A stretch of 64,000 nt of DNA, taken from the NCBI RefSeq assembly GCF_902498915.1, contig NZ_CABVLQ010000001.1. One strand, written 5' to 3'. This DNA comes from Escherichia ruysiae (GTDB lineage: Bacteria > Pseudomonadota > Gammaproteobacteria > Enterobacterales > Enterobacteriaceae). Below, piece after piece: positions 46,287-56,208 of this stretch. Within the stretch, counting starts at the first letter, position 1; every line of letters begins with the position of its first letter. Made by a program: the position numbers and the translations under genes. The notes under the pieces are model-generated. The model worked only from the letters and a program-made list of their open reading frames with translations. It did no database searches and was not told the origin of the DNA.

Positions 46287-47579
46287 TCACAGATACGGCG
46301 ACCAGGCAGGGAATTTGACCTGTCCATCAGTTGCCGGAAGACGCGCTTTGAAACGCCCATCTGTAGAAACCAAATTCAGCACGGATCCCATCCCCTGAGA
46401 AGAGCTGTAGATTACCATAGTGCCGTTAGGTGCCAGACTTGGCGTTTCATCCAGGAACGTGGACGACAGAACTTGTACGCCTCCCGTTGCCAGATCTTGT
46501 TTGGCAATGTGCTGCTGCCCACCATTGGAGCTGACCATTACCATAAATTTACCGTCGCTGCTGACATCCGCATCCTGGTTCTGCGAACCTTCCCAGGTAA
46601 TACGTTGTGGCGCACCGCCGTTGATATTCACTTTATAAACCTGTGGACGACCGGCCTGGTCAGAAGTAAATGCCAGGTTCTGGCTGTCCGGGAACCAGGT
46701 CGGTTCGGTGTTGTTGCTGCGACCATCAGTCACCTGACGAATCTGACCAGAAGCTAAATCCATTACGTACAGGTTCAGGCTACCGGTTTTCGACAGAGCG
46801 AATGCCAGCTTGCTGCCGTCTGGCGAGAATGCAGGCGCACCATTGTGACGAGGGAATGAGGCTACCTGACGTACAGCACCATTTGCCAGCGTCTGGATGA
46901 CCAGCGCGGAACGACCGCTTTCGAAGGTGACATATGCCAGTTTAGAGCCATCCGGTGACCACGCCGGAGACATCAGCGGCTGCGGTGAGCGATGAACCAC
47001 AAACTGGTTGTAACCGTCATAGTCAGATACGCGCAGTTCATACGGGAACTGACCGCCATTGGTCTGAACAACGTAGGCAATACGGGTACGGAACGCACCT
47101 TTAATGCCGGTCAGTTTTTCAAACACTTCGTCACTGGCGGTATGACCAGCATAACGCAGCCATTGCTTGTTAACTTTATATGAGTTCTGAGCAAGTACAG
47201 TACCCGGCGCACCGCCGGTATCAACCAGCTGATAAGCAACATTGTAAGAGCCGTCAGGATTCGGAGTGACCTGACCTACAACGACAGCATCAATGCCCAA
47301 TGCAGACCATGCAGCAGGTTGAACTTCTTGCGCACTACCCGGCTGCTGTGGCAGACGAGCGCGATCTAACGGATTAAACTTACCGCTGTTACGCAAGTCA
47401 GCAGCAACGATGCCACCAATATCTTCGGGTGCCGCGCCAGGGCCTGCCCACTGGAAAGGAACTACACCAATAGGACGACCGGAATCTACACCGCTGTCGA
47501 TCACAATGCGGACTTCAGCGTGCAGAACTGATGCCCACAGTATGAGAAAACCAAATGCTACTCGTAATGCCTGCTTCAT
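46287..47579 (-). CDS. tolB: Tol-Pal system beta-propeller protein TolB
   Basis: 430 residues from the ATG at 47579 (MKQALRVAFGFLILWASVLHAEVRI, cleavage after LHA). The N-terminal alpha/beta domain is followed by a six-bladed propeller with repeated SPAWSPDGSKLAYV, APAFSPDGSKLAFA and PTWFPDSQNLAFT blades. Periplasmic; binds Pal and TolA. A methionine one residue earlier exists. It is 132 nt from tolA and probably also has its own promoter in that gap. Confidence 0.99.
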   Translation of the reverse strand: MKQALRVAFGFLILWASVLHAEVRIVIDSGVDSGRPIGVVPFQWAGPGAAPEDIGGIVAADLRNSGKFNPLDRARLPQQPGSAQEVQPAAWSALGIDAVVVGQVTPNPDGSYNVAYQLVDTGGAPGTVLAQNSYKVNKQWLRYAGHTASDEVFEKLTGIKGAFRTRIAYVVQTNGGQFPYELRVSDYDGYNQFVVHRSPQPLMSPAWSPDGSKLAYVTFESGRSALVIQTLANGAVRQVASFPRHNGAPAFSPDGSKLAFALSKTGSLNLYVMDLASGQIRQVTDGRSNNTEPTWFPDSQNLAFTSDQAGRPQVYKVNINGGAPQRITWEGSQNQDADVSSDGKFMVMVSSNGGQQHIAKQDLATGGVQVLSSTFLDETPSLAPNGTMVIYSSSQGMGSVLNLVSTDGRFKARLPATDGQVKFPAWSPYL

Positions 47580-47711
47580 CATATCTCCCTTATCTGGACA
47601 GATAGCCCACGATAATTTAGCAGAATGTTAACAAACTCAAATACACAAAACTACCAGAACCCAGCGACAACCGATGTTTGATGTTAACCGCCGTGACGGT
47701 CAACATCGCGA

Positions 47712-48989
47712 TTACGGCTTGAAGTCCAATGGTGCGTTTTTGAACACTTCATATACTGCCTGGCTTGGTGGTTTCGGGATCTTCGCAAGTTTAGCTGCTG
47801 CCAACGCAGCCTGACAAAGTGCGGGATCGCCACCTTCAGGTTTGATATCCAGTAACATACCATCTGGCGCCAGTTTTATGCGCAGCGTACAGGTTTTGCC
47901 TGCATAGGACGATGCGTCATAGAACTTACTTTCGATAGCAGATTTAATCTGCCCGGCATAGTTATTGATATCTGCGCCTGATGCGCCATTGTTTTTAGTA
48001 TTACCACTCCCGGCAGGCGAAGCATTGTTCCCTTTCGCACCACCACCGGTTTTCGGTGCATTCTTACCAGAGCTTAGCTCACCGAAAATATCATCTGCCT
48101 CTGCGGCAGCTTTTGCTGCAGCGGCTTTTTCAGCGGCTGCTTTTGCCGCTGCCGCTTTTTTGTCTGCGGCGGCTTTTTCTGCAGCTGCTTTCTTATCAGC
48201 AGCAGCCTTTTCAGCAGCCGCTTTTTCTGCTGCTTTTTTCTCTGCTGCGGCTTTCTCTGCTGCCGCTTTCTTATCAGCAGCAGCTTTTTCTGCCGCTGCT
48301 TTCTTCTCAGCTTCGGCCTTCGCTTTTTCAGCAGCTTCGGCAGCCGCTTTTTTTCTCGCTTCTGCTGCTGCGGCTTCTGCTGCTTCCGCCTTCTTCTTCA
48401 GCGCCGCAGCAGCTTTAGCGGCTTCAGCCTCGGCTTTTTTCTGTGCTTCAGCAGCGGCTTTGGCGGCTTCTGCTTCCGCTTTTTTCTTCGCGTCTGCAGC
48501 CGCTTTCTTCGCAGCTTCTGCGGCTGCTTTGGCATCCGCTTCGGCCTTCGCTTTGGCATCTGCTGCCGCTTTCGCTGCCGCCTCTTCCGCTTGCTTCTGC
48601 TTTAACTCGGCCTGTTTAGCGGCTTCTTCAGCCTGCTTTTTCTGTTCCTGAGCAGCTAACCGCTCTTTCTCAAGTTGCTTCAGGCGTTCCTGTTCAGCCG
48701 CTTGTTTCTCACGCAGTTCTTCTGCAGCCTGCTGTTCCTTCATCTTGCGCTGCTCTTCGGAACGCTTCGCGCTTGATTCCTGGCTTTGCATACGTTTGTA
48801 CTGCTCAACTACCGCACCTGAGTCAACCATTACCGCGTCGATGGACGAACCACCGCCGCCTCCGGCTGAAGCTTCTATATTCTCATCGAACGAACTCCAG
48901 ATCAGCGCCGCAAATAAGATGACATGCAGCACTGCTGAAATAATTATCGCCCGCTTGAGCTTGTCGTTTTGTTCGGTTGCCTTTGACAC
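47712..48989 (-). CDS. tolA: TolA, inner-membrane-anchored envelope-spanning protein
   Basis: 425 residues: one N-terminal helix (IIISAVLHVILFAALIW) with the SHLS-like contact face for TolQ/R, a very long Ala/Lys/Glu helix (roughly residues 60-300) made of AAAEKAAADKK-type repeats, and a globular C-terminal domain (GADINNYAGQIKSAIESKFY... APLDFKP) that contacts TolB/Pal and is used by group-A colicins. The repeat helix makes it a few residues longer than the K-12 protein as I recall it (421), which is expected from repeat slippage. Confidence 0.98.
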   Translation of the reverse strand: MSKATEQNDKLKRAIIISAVLHVILFAALIWSSFDENIEASAGGGGGSSIDAVMVDSGAVVEQYKRMQSQESSAKRSEEQRKMKEQQAAEELREKQAAEQERLKQLEKERLAAQEQKKQAEEAAKQAELKQKQAEEAAAKAAADAKAKAEADAKAAAEAAKKAAADAKKKAEAEAAKAAAEAQKKAEAEAAKAAAALKKKAEAAEAAAAEARKKAAAEAAEKAKAEAEKKAAAEKAAADKKAAAEKAAAEKKAAEKAAAEKAAADKKAAAEKAAADKKAAAAKAAAEKAAAAKAAAEADDIFGELSSGKNAPKTGGGAKGNNASPAGSGNTKNNGASGADINNYAGQIKSAIESKFYDASSYAGKTCTLRIKLAPDGMLLDIKPEGGDPALCQAALAAAKLAKIPKPPSQAVYEVFKNAPLDFKP

Positions 48990-49053
48990 TCTCGGTTCCC
49001 AAAAACTGTTCGCTTGTTACCCGCTCTCTTTCAAGCAAGGGAAACGCAGATGC

Positions 49054-49482
49054 TTAGATAGGCTGCGTCATTAAACCAACCGATTTCACACCCGCACTAT
49101 GTAACAAGTTCAGTGCTTTAATTATTTCATCGTAAGGCACATTTTTTGCGCCACCGATCAGAAAGACCGTTTTCGGATTAGCCTTGAAACGGCTGGACAC
49201 TTCCGCCACCACCTGCTCTGGGGGTAAACGCTCCAGACGATCTTTCTCAACCACCACGGTGTACTGACCAATACCAGACACTTCAACAATCACTGGCGGG
49301 TTATCGTTACTGCTCACCGCCTGCGATTCAGTAGCGTCTGGCAGATCGACCTCCACGCTCTGGGTAATGATGGGCGCTGTCGCCATAAAGATCAGCAACA
49401 GCACCAGCAGTACGTCCAGCAACGGAACAATGTTGATTTCGGACTTGAGATCGCGACGACCTCGTCCACGCGCTCTGGCCAT
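49054..49482 (-). CDS. tolR: TolR, proton-channel-linked inner-membrane protein
   Basis: 142 residues, ExbD/TolR family. One membrane helix after a short basic N-terminus (RGRGRRDLKSEINIVPLLDVLLVLLLIFM); the Asp in PLLDVLL is the proton-path residue. The periplasmic domain ends with an amphipathic segment (ALNLLHSAGVKSVGLMTQPI). It uses proton flow with TolQ to energise TolA. It lies 3 nt after tolQ. Confidence 0.99.
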   Translation of the reverse strand: MARARGRGRRDLKSEINIVPLLDVLLVLLLIFMATAPIITQSVEVDLPDATESQAVSSNDNPPVIVEVSGIGQYTVVVEKDRLERLPPEQVVAEVSSRFKANPKTVFLIGGAKNVPYDEIIKALNLLHSAGVKSVGLMTQPI

Positions 49483-49485
49483 GGC

Positions 49486-50579
<1,094 letters not shown>

Positions 50580-50677
50580 TTTACATCCCGGTAATGCAAC
50601 AAAAGTTAGAACTTTTAAACGCTGCTACTATACGCGTGCGATTGAGGTTTGGGAATGAGGGCAAGTTAAGGGAGCGT

Positions 50678-50713
50678 AAAAATTTATGGACTGTTGAAGG
50701 TCCATAAATTTTT
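50678..50713. terminator. Perfect 14-bp hairpin between ybgE and ybgC
   Basis: AAAAATTTATGGAC (50678-50691) pairs fully with GTCCATAAATTTTT (50700-50713) over an 8-nt loop. The A/T-rich ends make it terminator-like in both directions. It separates cydABX-ybgE from ybgC-tolQ. Confidence 0.75.
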
Positions 50714-50728
50714 AAAGAGAATTCTGAT

Positions 50729-51022
50729 TTAAAAGAAGAAGAAAATCAGCCCGACAATGAGAACAATATCGGCAAGCAGTGGGCAAAAAATCCCTTGCCA
50801 AAGAACCTTCTGCGGACGAAAACCCACGCCGTGAATCACGCCAGCACAGACGGCCCACATCAGCAATAAACCATGCCAGATTTCCAGTTCACTGGTCTTC
50901 GCGGCGAAACGTGATGGATCCCAAAACATACATCCTGCTAACAGAAGCGCCATCACGAAGGAAAGCGCCCGCAGAGGGCGCTTGTCCATTACCGCATACA
51001 AGGTTGCGATAATCTTGCTCAT
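50729..51022 (-). CDS. ybgE: YbgE, small membrane protein of the cyd cluster
   Basis: 97 residues with about three hydrophobic segments (LRALSFVMALLLAGCMFW, HGLLLMWAVCAGVIHGVGF, ILVGLIFFFF-like end). YbgE is conserved with cytochrome bd genes in gammaproteobacteria, but its function is not established. The ATG overlaps the cydX stop (TAATG), showing coupling to the cyd operon. Confidence 0.93.
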   Translation of the reverse strand: MSKIIATLYAVMDKRPLRALSFVMALLLAGCMFWDPSRFAAKTSELEIWHGLLLMWAVCAGVIHGVGFRPQKVLWQGIFCPLLADIVLIVGLIFFFF

Positions 51023-51135
51023 TAGCTGTCTTCTTGACCGGCTTTACCTGATTCGATGTGCTCAAGCGCCAGCGCGGTGATTACCCCAAATGAACAGGCA
51101 AGAAGCGTTCCCAGAATCCATGCGAAATACCACAT
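51022..51135 (-). CDS. cydX: CydX, small subunit of cytochrome bd-I oxidase
   Basis: 37 residues: MWYFAWILGTLLACSFGVIT, then ALALEHIESGKAGQEDS. One membrane helix and a charged tail. It is needed for stable, active cytochrome bd-I. It is easily missed by length cut-offs. It begins 14 nt after cydB and overlaps ybgE by one base. Formerly ybgT. Confidence 0.97.
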   Translation of the reverse strand: MWYFAWILGTLLACSFGVITALALEHIESGKAGQEDS

Positions 51136-51149
51136 TATTAGCTCCTTAC

Positions 51150-52289
51150 TTAGTACAGAGAGTGGGTGTTACGTTCAATATCTTCTTTGGTGATACGTCC
51201 GAACATTTTCCAGTAACACCAGATGGTGTAGAGAAGAATGATCGGAACCAGAACCACCGCAACCCAGGTCATGACGTTAAGAGTCAGCTGGCTGGAAGTT
51301 GCATCCCACATTGTCAGACTTGCGTTCATCATGGTGCTGGACGGCATCACAAACGGGAACATTGCGATACCGGCAGTCAGGATAATGCAGGCCAGCGTCA
51401 GGGAGGAGAACACAAACGCCCACGCGGCTTTATCCATACGTGCAGTCAGGATGGTCAGCAGCGGCAGAACAACACCCAGCGCCGGAATAGCCCACAGAAT
51501 CGGCATATTGTTGAAGTTCACCAACCATGCGCCAGCTTCACGAACAACTTCTTTATTCAGCGGGTTAGATGCTGCGTAATGGTCCATTGTCGATTTAACG
51601 ACATAACCGTCGATACCGTACATCACCCATACGCCAGCCAGTGCGAAGCAGACCAGTGTCACCAGCGCCGCCACCTGAGCTGTTGCACGGGTACGCAGGT
51701 GCAGTTCGCCCACGGTACGCATCTGCAGATAGGTCGCGCCCTGAGTAATGATCATCCCTACGCTCACCACACCTGCCAGCAGGCCGAACGGGTTAAGCAA
51801 CTGGAAGAAGTTACCGGTGTAATACAGACGCAGATACTCATCCACGTTGAACGGTACGCCCTGCAACAGGTTACCGAATGCTACGCCAATCACCAGCGGT
51901 GGAACGAAGCTACCTACGAAGATGCCCCAATCCCACATGTTGCGCCAACGGGTGTCTTCAATCTTGGAACGGTAATCAAAACCGACCGGACGGAAGAACA
52001 AAGACGCCAGCACGAGGATCATCGCGACATAGAAGCCGGAGAACGCAGCGGCATAGACCATCGGCCAGGCAGCGAACAGCGCGCCGCCTGCGGTGATCAG
52101 CCATACCTGGTTACCGTCCCAGTGTGGCGCGATAGAGTTAATCATAATTCGACGCTCGGTGTCGTTACGACCGAGGAAACGGGTGAGCATCCCCACCCCC
52201 ATGTCGAAACCGTCAGTGACTGCAAAACCAATCAGCAGAACGCCAACCAGCAGCCACCAGATAAAACGCAATACTTCATAATCGATCAT
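51150..52289 (-). CDS. cydB: Cytochrome bd-I ubiquinol oxidase subunit II
   Basis: 379 residues, nine membrane helices, starting MIDYEVLRFIWWLLVGVLLIGFAVTDGFDMGVG. The DGFDMG motif in helix I is a family signature and lies in a proposed proton path. It pairs with CydA. It lies 15 nt after cydA. Confidence 0.99.
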   Translation of the reverse strand: MIDYEVLRFIWWLLVGVLLIGFAVTDGFDMGVGMLTRFLGRNDTERRIMINSIAPHWDGNQVWLITAGGALFAAWPMVYAAAFSGFYVAMILVLASLFFRPVGFDYRSKIEDTRWRNMWDWGIFVGSFVPPLVIGVAFGNLLQGVPFNVDEYLRLYYTGNFFQLLNPFGLLAGVVSVGMIITQGATYLQMRTVGELHLRTRATAQVAALVTLVCFALAGVWVMYGIDGYVVKSTMDHYAASNPLNKEVVREAGAWLVNFNNMPILWAIPALGVVLPLLTILTARMDKAAWAFVFSSLTLACIILTAGIAMFPFVMPSSTMMNASLTMWDATSSQLTLNVMTWVAVVLVPIILLYTIWCYWKMFGRITKEDIERNTHSLY

Positions 52290-52304
52290 TTGACGACTCC
52301 TGTC

Positions 52305-53873
52305 TTAGCGTGCCGGCTGAGTAGTCGTTGAAGACTGCTCAAAGTGATAGCGACCGGTTTTCAGGCTGCTTGGGCCAAGGCGTGCAAATTTGAACATTAA
52401 GAACAATTCTGCCACCAGGAACAGGGTATACAGGCCGCAAATCAGCACCATCGAGAAGATGAGATCGCCTGCAGTCAGCGACGAGTTCGCTACTGCGGTA
52501 GGCAACACTTCACCGATAGCCCACGGTTGACGACCATATTCAGCAACGAACCAGCCCGCCTCTACAGCAATCCACGGCAGCGGAATACCGTACAGCGCAG
52601 CGCGCAGCAGCCATTTTTTCTCGCCAATGCGGTTGCGGATGACACTCCAGAAAGAGAGCGCGATGATTGCCAGCAGCAAGAAGCCACACGCCACCATGAT
52701 ACGGAACGCAAAGTACAGCGGCGCTACACGTGGAATGGAGTCTTTGGTTGCCTGTTGAATCTGCGCTTCAGTCGCATCTGCCACGTTTGGCGTATAGCGT
52801 TTCAGCAGCAGACCGTAACCGAGGTCTTTCTTCATGCTATTGAACTGGTCACGTACAGCCTGATCGGTGGAACCAGAACGCAGTTGTTCGAGCAGAGAGT
52901 ACGCTTTCATCCCGTTACGAATACGTTCTTCGTGCTGCACCATCAGTTCTTTCAGGCCGATAACCGGTGTATCCACGGAACGCGTTGCGATAATACCCAG
53001 CGCGTAAGGGATCTGGATCGCAAATTTGTTCGTCTGCTCTTCCTGATCAGGAATACCAAACAGAGTAAAGGCGGCGGGCGCAGGTTGAGTTTCCCACTCG
53101 GCTTCAATAGCAGCCAGTTTGGTTTTCTGCACATCGCCCATTTCGTAACCAGATTCATCACCCAGAACAATAACAGACAGGACGGCAGCCATACCGAAGC
53201 TGGCAGCAATAGCAAAGGAGCGTTTTGCGAAGGCGAAGTCACGACCTTTCAGCATATACCATGCGCTGATACCGAGGATGAACATCGCGCCAGTCACATA
53301 ACCAGACGCTACAGTGTGAACGAATTTCACCTGAGCAACCGGGTTAAGCACCAGCTCGGAGAAGCTCACCATCTCCATACGCATAGTTTCGAAATTGAAA
53401 TCGGACGCGATTGGGTTTTGCATCCAGCCGTTCGCAACCAGAATCCACAGTGCGGACAGGTTTGAACCGAGCGCCACCAGCCAGGTGACACACATATGCT
53501 GAACTTTACCCAGACGATCCCAACCGAAGAAGAACAGACCTACAAAGGTGGATTCGAGGAAGAAGGCCATCAGACCTTCGATTGCCAGCGGCGCACCGAA
53601 GATATCCCCTACATAGTGGGAATAGTAAGACCAGTTAGTCCCGAACTGGAACTCCATGGTCAGACCGGTTGCCACACCCAGAGCAAAGTTGATACCAAAC
53701 AACTTGCCCCAGAACTTGGTCATATCTTTATAAATCTGTTTGCCGGAAAGGACGTAAACCGTTTCCATGATGGCCAGCAGGAACGCCATACCGAGCGTCA
53801 GCGGCACAAAAAGGAAGTGGTACATCGCGGTCAAGGCAAACTGTAAGCGCGACAGTTCGACTATATCTAACAT
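52305..53873 (-). CDS. cydA: Cytochrome bd-I ubiquinol oxidase subunit I
   Basis: 522 residues from the ATG at 53873 (MLDIVELSRLQFALTAMYH). His19 ligates heme b595; His186 and Met393 ligate b558 (known positions). The Q-loop for quinol oxidation lies between helices VI and VII (GDVQKTKLAAIEAEWETQPAPAAFTLFGIPDQ...). The GRQPWAIGEVLPT segment is conserved. High-affinity terminal oxidase used at low oxygen. First gene of cydABX-ybgE. Confidence 0.99.
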   Translation of the reverse strand: MLDIVELSRLQFALTAMYHFLFVPLTLGMAFLLAIMETVYVLSGKQIYKDMTKFWGKLFGINFALGVATGLTMEFQFGTNWSYYSHYVGDIFGAPLAIEGLMAFFLESTFVGLFFFGWDRLGKVQHMCVTWLVALGSNLSALWILVANGWMQNPIASDFNFETMRMEMVSFSELVLNPVAQVKFVHTVASGYVTGAMFILGISAWYMLKGRDFAFAKRSFAIAASFGMAAVLSVIVLGDESGYEMGDVQKTKLAAIEAEWETQPAPAAFTLFGIPDQEEQTNKFAIQIPYALGIIATRSVDTPVIGLKELMVQHEERIRNGMKAYSLLEQLRSGSTDQAVRDQFNSMKKDLGYGLLLKRYTPNVADATEAQIQQATKDSIPRVAPLYFAFRIMVACGFLLLAIIALSFWSVIRNRIGEKKWLLRAALYGIPLPWIAVEAGWFVAEYGRQPWAIGEVLPTAVANSSLTAGDLIFSMVLICGLYTLFLVAELFLMFKFARLGPSSLKTGRYHFEQSSTTTQPAR

Positions 53874-53876
53874 CAT

Positions 53877-54358
53877 GACTCCTTGCTCATCGCATGAAGA
53901 CTCCGAGAGTGAACCCCGTTAGAAAGGGTCACACGCATGCCCCAATACAAAATTATTTGCTCGCCCCTACCGTTGCCATTTCATCAAAAGAGGAAAGACA
54001 ATGATAAAAAAGTTACAAATATGTTAATGAATAAACCAAATTGATCCCGTAATTATATTACGCCGCAAAATCCTTACAATAAACAGGTTTTTATTGAGCA
54101 AAATTGCATTTTTCGACAGTGATCAATTTATAGCGAAATTGTCACCATCTCACCAATTTGATCTACGACAATTTATCTCGTTTTGCAGATTTTTTTCAAG
54201 AATTAAAAATTGATTTATATCAAAATCAATCGGATATGTTAATTATGTGTAAATCATGAGCCACTAGTAATTTTATTGTTAATTTATTGTAACCAAATAA
54301 CACAGTAAAATTACCGACATGGAAATATATAGATAAAAAACCAGTATTTTATTTAACA
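53877..54358. promoter_or_regulatory. cydA leader and promoter region with FNR-like site
   Basis: About 480 nt of AT-rich DNA with no ORF upstream of cydA. A perfect FNR pattern TTGATTTATATCAA lies at 54210-54223. cydAB is known to be controlled by ArcA and FNR from several promoters; individual ArcA boxes cannot be told apart from the AT-rich background. Confidence 0.6.
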
Positions 54359-54359
54359 G

Positions 54360-54379
54360 AGCCGCCTTATCGGCTTTTT
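54360..54379 (+). terminator. Hairpin with T-run upstream of cydA
   Basis: AGCCG / CGGCT stem with a 6-nt loop followed by TTTT on the plus strand. No plus-strand gene is recognisable before it, so it may be a relic of a lost gene. Confidence 0.5.
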
Positions 54380-55335
54380 GTAATCCTAATTGATTAGAGT
54401 AGCCAATTTGTTGCTATTTCACATAACAAATTTTTATCAAAGTTAATTGATTGTTGTCTTTATGAGCAACATACTGTAAATCCGTCACTTATTGTTTTTC
54501 TGGTAATAATCACGAAAAGAAATAGATGTCTTCGGTATAGTCAGATAGAACAAGAATTTTCAAAAGAAATTATATATGGTATTGATATTTCCCGATCGGT
54601 ATTCAATGATTCGCTCAACGATTGAAAATCAAGAGAAATTGTTATAGCAGTGATACGAAACAACCAAACGGAATTATAACCAGGCGTTAGAAAACACCGG
54701 ATATTCTCGGATACACGCTACCTTGTCTAAAAAATATTAACTCTCTGCCTTACAGAGGACTCCCCATGAAGAAAGCAACACATGTGATTGGCGTTGATGC
54801 GATTGTACTCTCCTCTATCTATGGATATAGCGATATCGACTCATCAAGCATGAACTGAGTGATATTCAGCTCCATATGAGCAGCAGCGATTTCGCCGTTG
54901 GAATCAAGGTTGTTCTGCAACATCTAATAGATTGCTTTATTTTACCTGTTTTAGCAGTGTAATATTCTAAAATTAACTATTTGAAGATGATGATGTTGTA
55001 AGATGTCAGAAATTTAGTTATCTGGAGATACAGCTTTACGACTACTGAACCTTAAAGTAATAGTTGATAATTCAGTAGTACATCGAGTGATATAACTAAT
55101 TATATTAAAAAAGTTTTTTATACAATCGCATTGTAAAGAAGCACCAGCTACTTATAAAGCCCCAAAAAAAATATATATTAATTCATACTGAAATAATATT
55201 TTCGACCGTAGTTCACGTTTGAAATGATTAATGACCTGCGCCTCTCACGCAGGTCAAATCAGGAAACTGTGTAACCGGAAAATAAAATGTTCGTAAACAG
55301 TGGGCATCATCAGTTGCCCTCAAAATACAGCTGAT
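54380..55335. other. AT-rich intergenic region without a convincing gene
   Basis: About 950 nt, strongly AT-rich, between the cyd promoter region and the TPR gene. Only very short frames occur. One, 54766-54858 on the plus strand, has a good Shine-Dalgarno (AGAGGA) and encodes about 30 residues starting MKKATHVIGVDAIVL. Another frame continues at 54840-54962 (ending FILPVLAV). They may be remnants of one decayed gene. I recognise no family. Confidence 0.5.
54766..54858 (+). pseudogene. Possible remnant or very small ORF of unknown family
   Basis: 30 codons beginning MKKATHVIGVDAIVLSSIY, with AGAGGACT placed 6-7 nt before the ATG. The N-terminus (two lysines, then a hydrophobic stretch) resembles a signal sequence or small membrane peptide. 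It could be the 5' end of a decayed gene, since a second frame carries on downstream after a shift. Not recognised; low confidence. Confidence 0.25.
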
Positions 55336-56072
55336 TTACATTTTTGCTTTTACACGTGCGATAGCTTCTTCATAAGAGGGCTTATTTTTTTCCGCATACG
55401 ACAGTTGATAATGCTGCAAGGCATCGGCGTTCTGACCTGCGATTTCATAAATTTTAGCAATGTTATAATAGGAGTTAGCGCGCGTTGTCGCCGCATTTGC
55501 TCCACTGGCTAACGAGATCGCTTTACGATTTGCCCAAATCGCTTCTGCTATGTTGCCATTTTTCTGATAAGCCAGACCCAGGTTACTAAATGCCTGTCCG
55601 TAATTGCCGTCTAATTCTGTTGCCTGTTGGAAGAGTTGAATGGCTTGCTCAAGTTGACCGGTTTTGTAAACAGCTTCACCTTCACGATTATATTTTCTTG
55701 CCAGTTGAGTATCGCCACTGTTTTGCATCGCAGGCGAAGCCGGAGTTGAAGTACCTGTCGCTGGCGTTATCACAGTGGCTAAATCACTGACGTCTAATGT
55801 GGTGTCGTTAAAAGATTGGAGTAACCGTCTTTTTTGACGATTAATAACGCATCTTGATCATCAGCAAATGAAGAACCCAGACTAACGCTGCCCGATGCAT
55901 TTGTGGTGCCAGAAACGGATTGTGCGCCATTGCGTTGCAGCGTCACCGATGCCCCCTCAATGCGTTTATCTTTCACTGTCGCACTTAAAATATCGATCTT
56001 TACATCGGCCGCATAAACGTCCGCATTTATACCCATCAGGGTCAGAGCAACCGGCAGAATAATTGTCTTCAT
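55336..56072 (-). pseudogene. Secreted carboxypeptidase-regulatory-like + TPR protein, split by a 1-nt frameshift
   Basis: The N-terminal part (56072 to 55794) has a signal peptide (MKTIILPVALTLMGINADVYA) and a small beta-sandwich-like domain (ATVKDKRIEGASVTLQRNGA, then GTTNASGSVSLGSS), typical of carboxypeptidase-regulatory-like folds. The C-terminal part (55773 to 55336) carries about two to three TPR units (YNREGEAVYKTGQLEQAIQLFQQATELDGN, YGQAFSNLGLAYQKNGNIAEAIWANRKAI, YYNIAKIYEIAGQNADALQHYQLSY). Adding one base in the T4 tract at 55810-55813 (minus-strand CTTTTA) joins them as ...KKDGYSNL-FNDTTLDVSDLATVITP..., giving about 245 residues. Either an inactivated gene, a phase-variable tract or a sequencing error. 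The part with a GTG start at 55773 has no obvious ribosome site. It occupies the mngRAB position of K-12. Function unknown. Confidence 0.8.
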
Positions 56073-56182
56073 GTATAAATCCTTTTACTGAATGGAGAAG
56101 AGATATTTCGCCGGGCATTATTGCGCAAGGGATGGGAAAAAAAGCAGCGGGAAAGCTTTTCAGATTAGCGCCCGAATAAAAA

Positions 56183-56208
56183 CAAAAAAGGCCATCATAA
56201 GATGGCCA
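56183..56208 (-). terminator. Terminator of the sdh-suc operon
   Basis: GGCCATC / GATGGCC stem with an ATAA loop (minus TTAT), followed on the minus strand by a run of T interrupted once (CTTTTTTG). It forms the 3' end expected for an Hfq-binding RNA. Confidence 0.92.

Noticed and set aside
47965..48651. A 228-codon Ala/Phe/Ser-repeat frame opposite tolA
   Set aside because: It mirrors the Ala/Lys repeat helix of TolA. Repeats make stops rare on the other strand.
51090..52331. A 413-codon plus-strand frame opposite cydB
   Set aside because: Antisense shadow of cydB and cydX. The composition (His/Gln/Arg-rich) is typical of such shadows and no family is recognisable.
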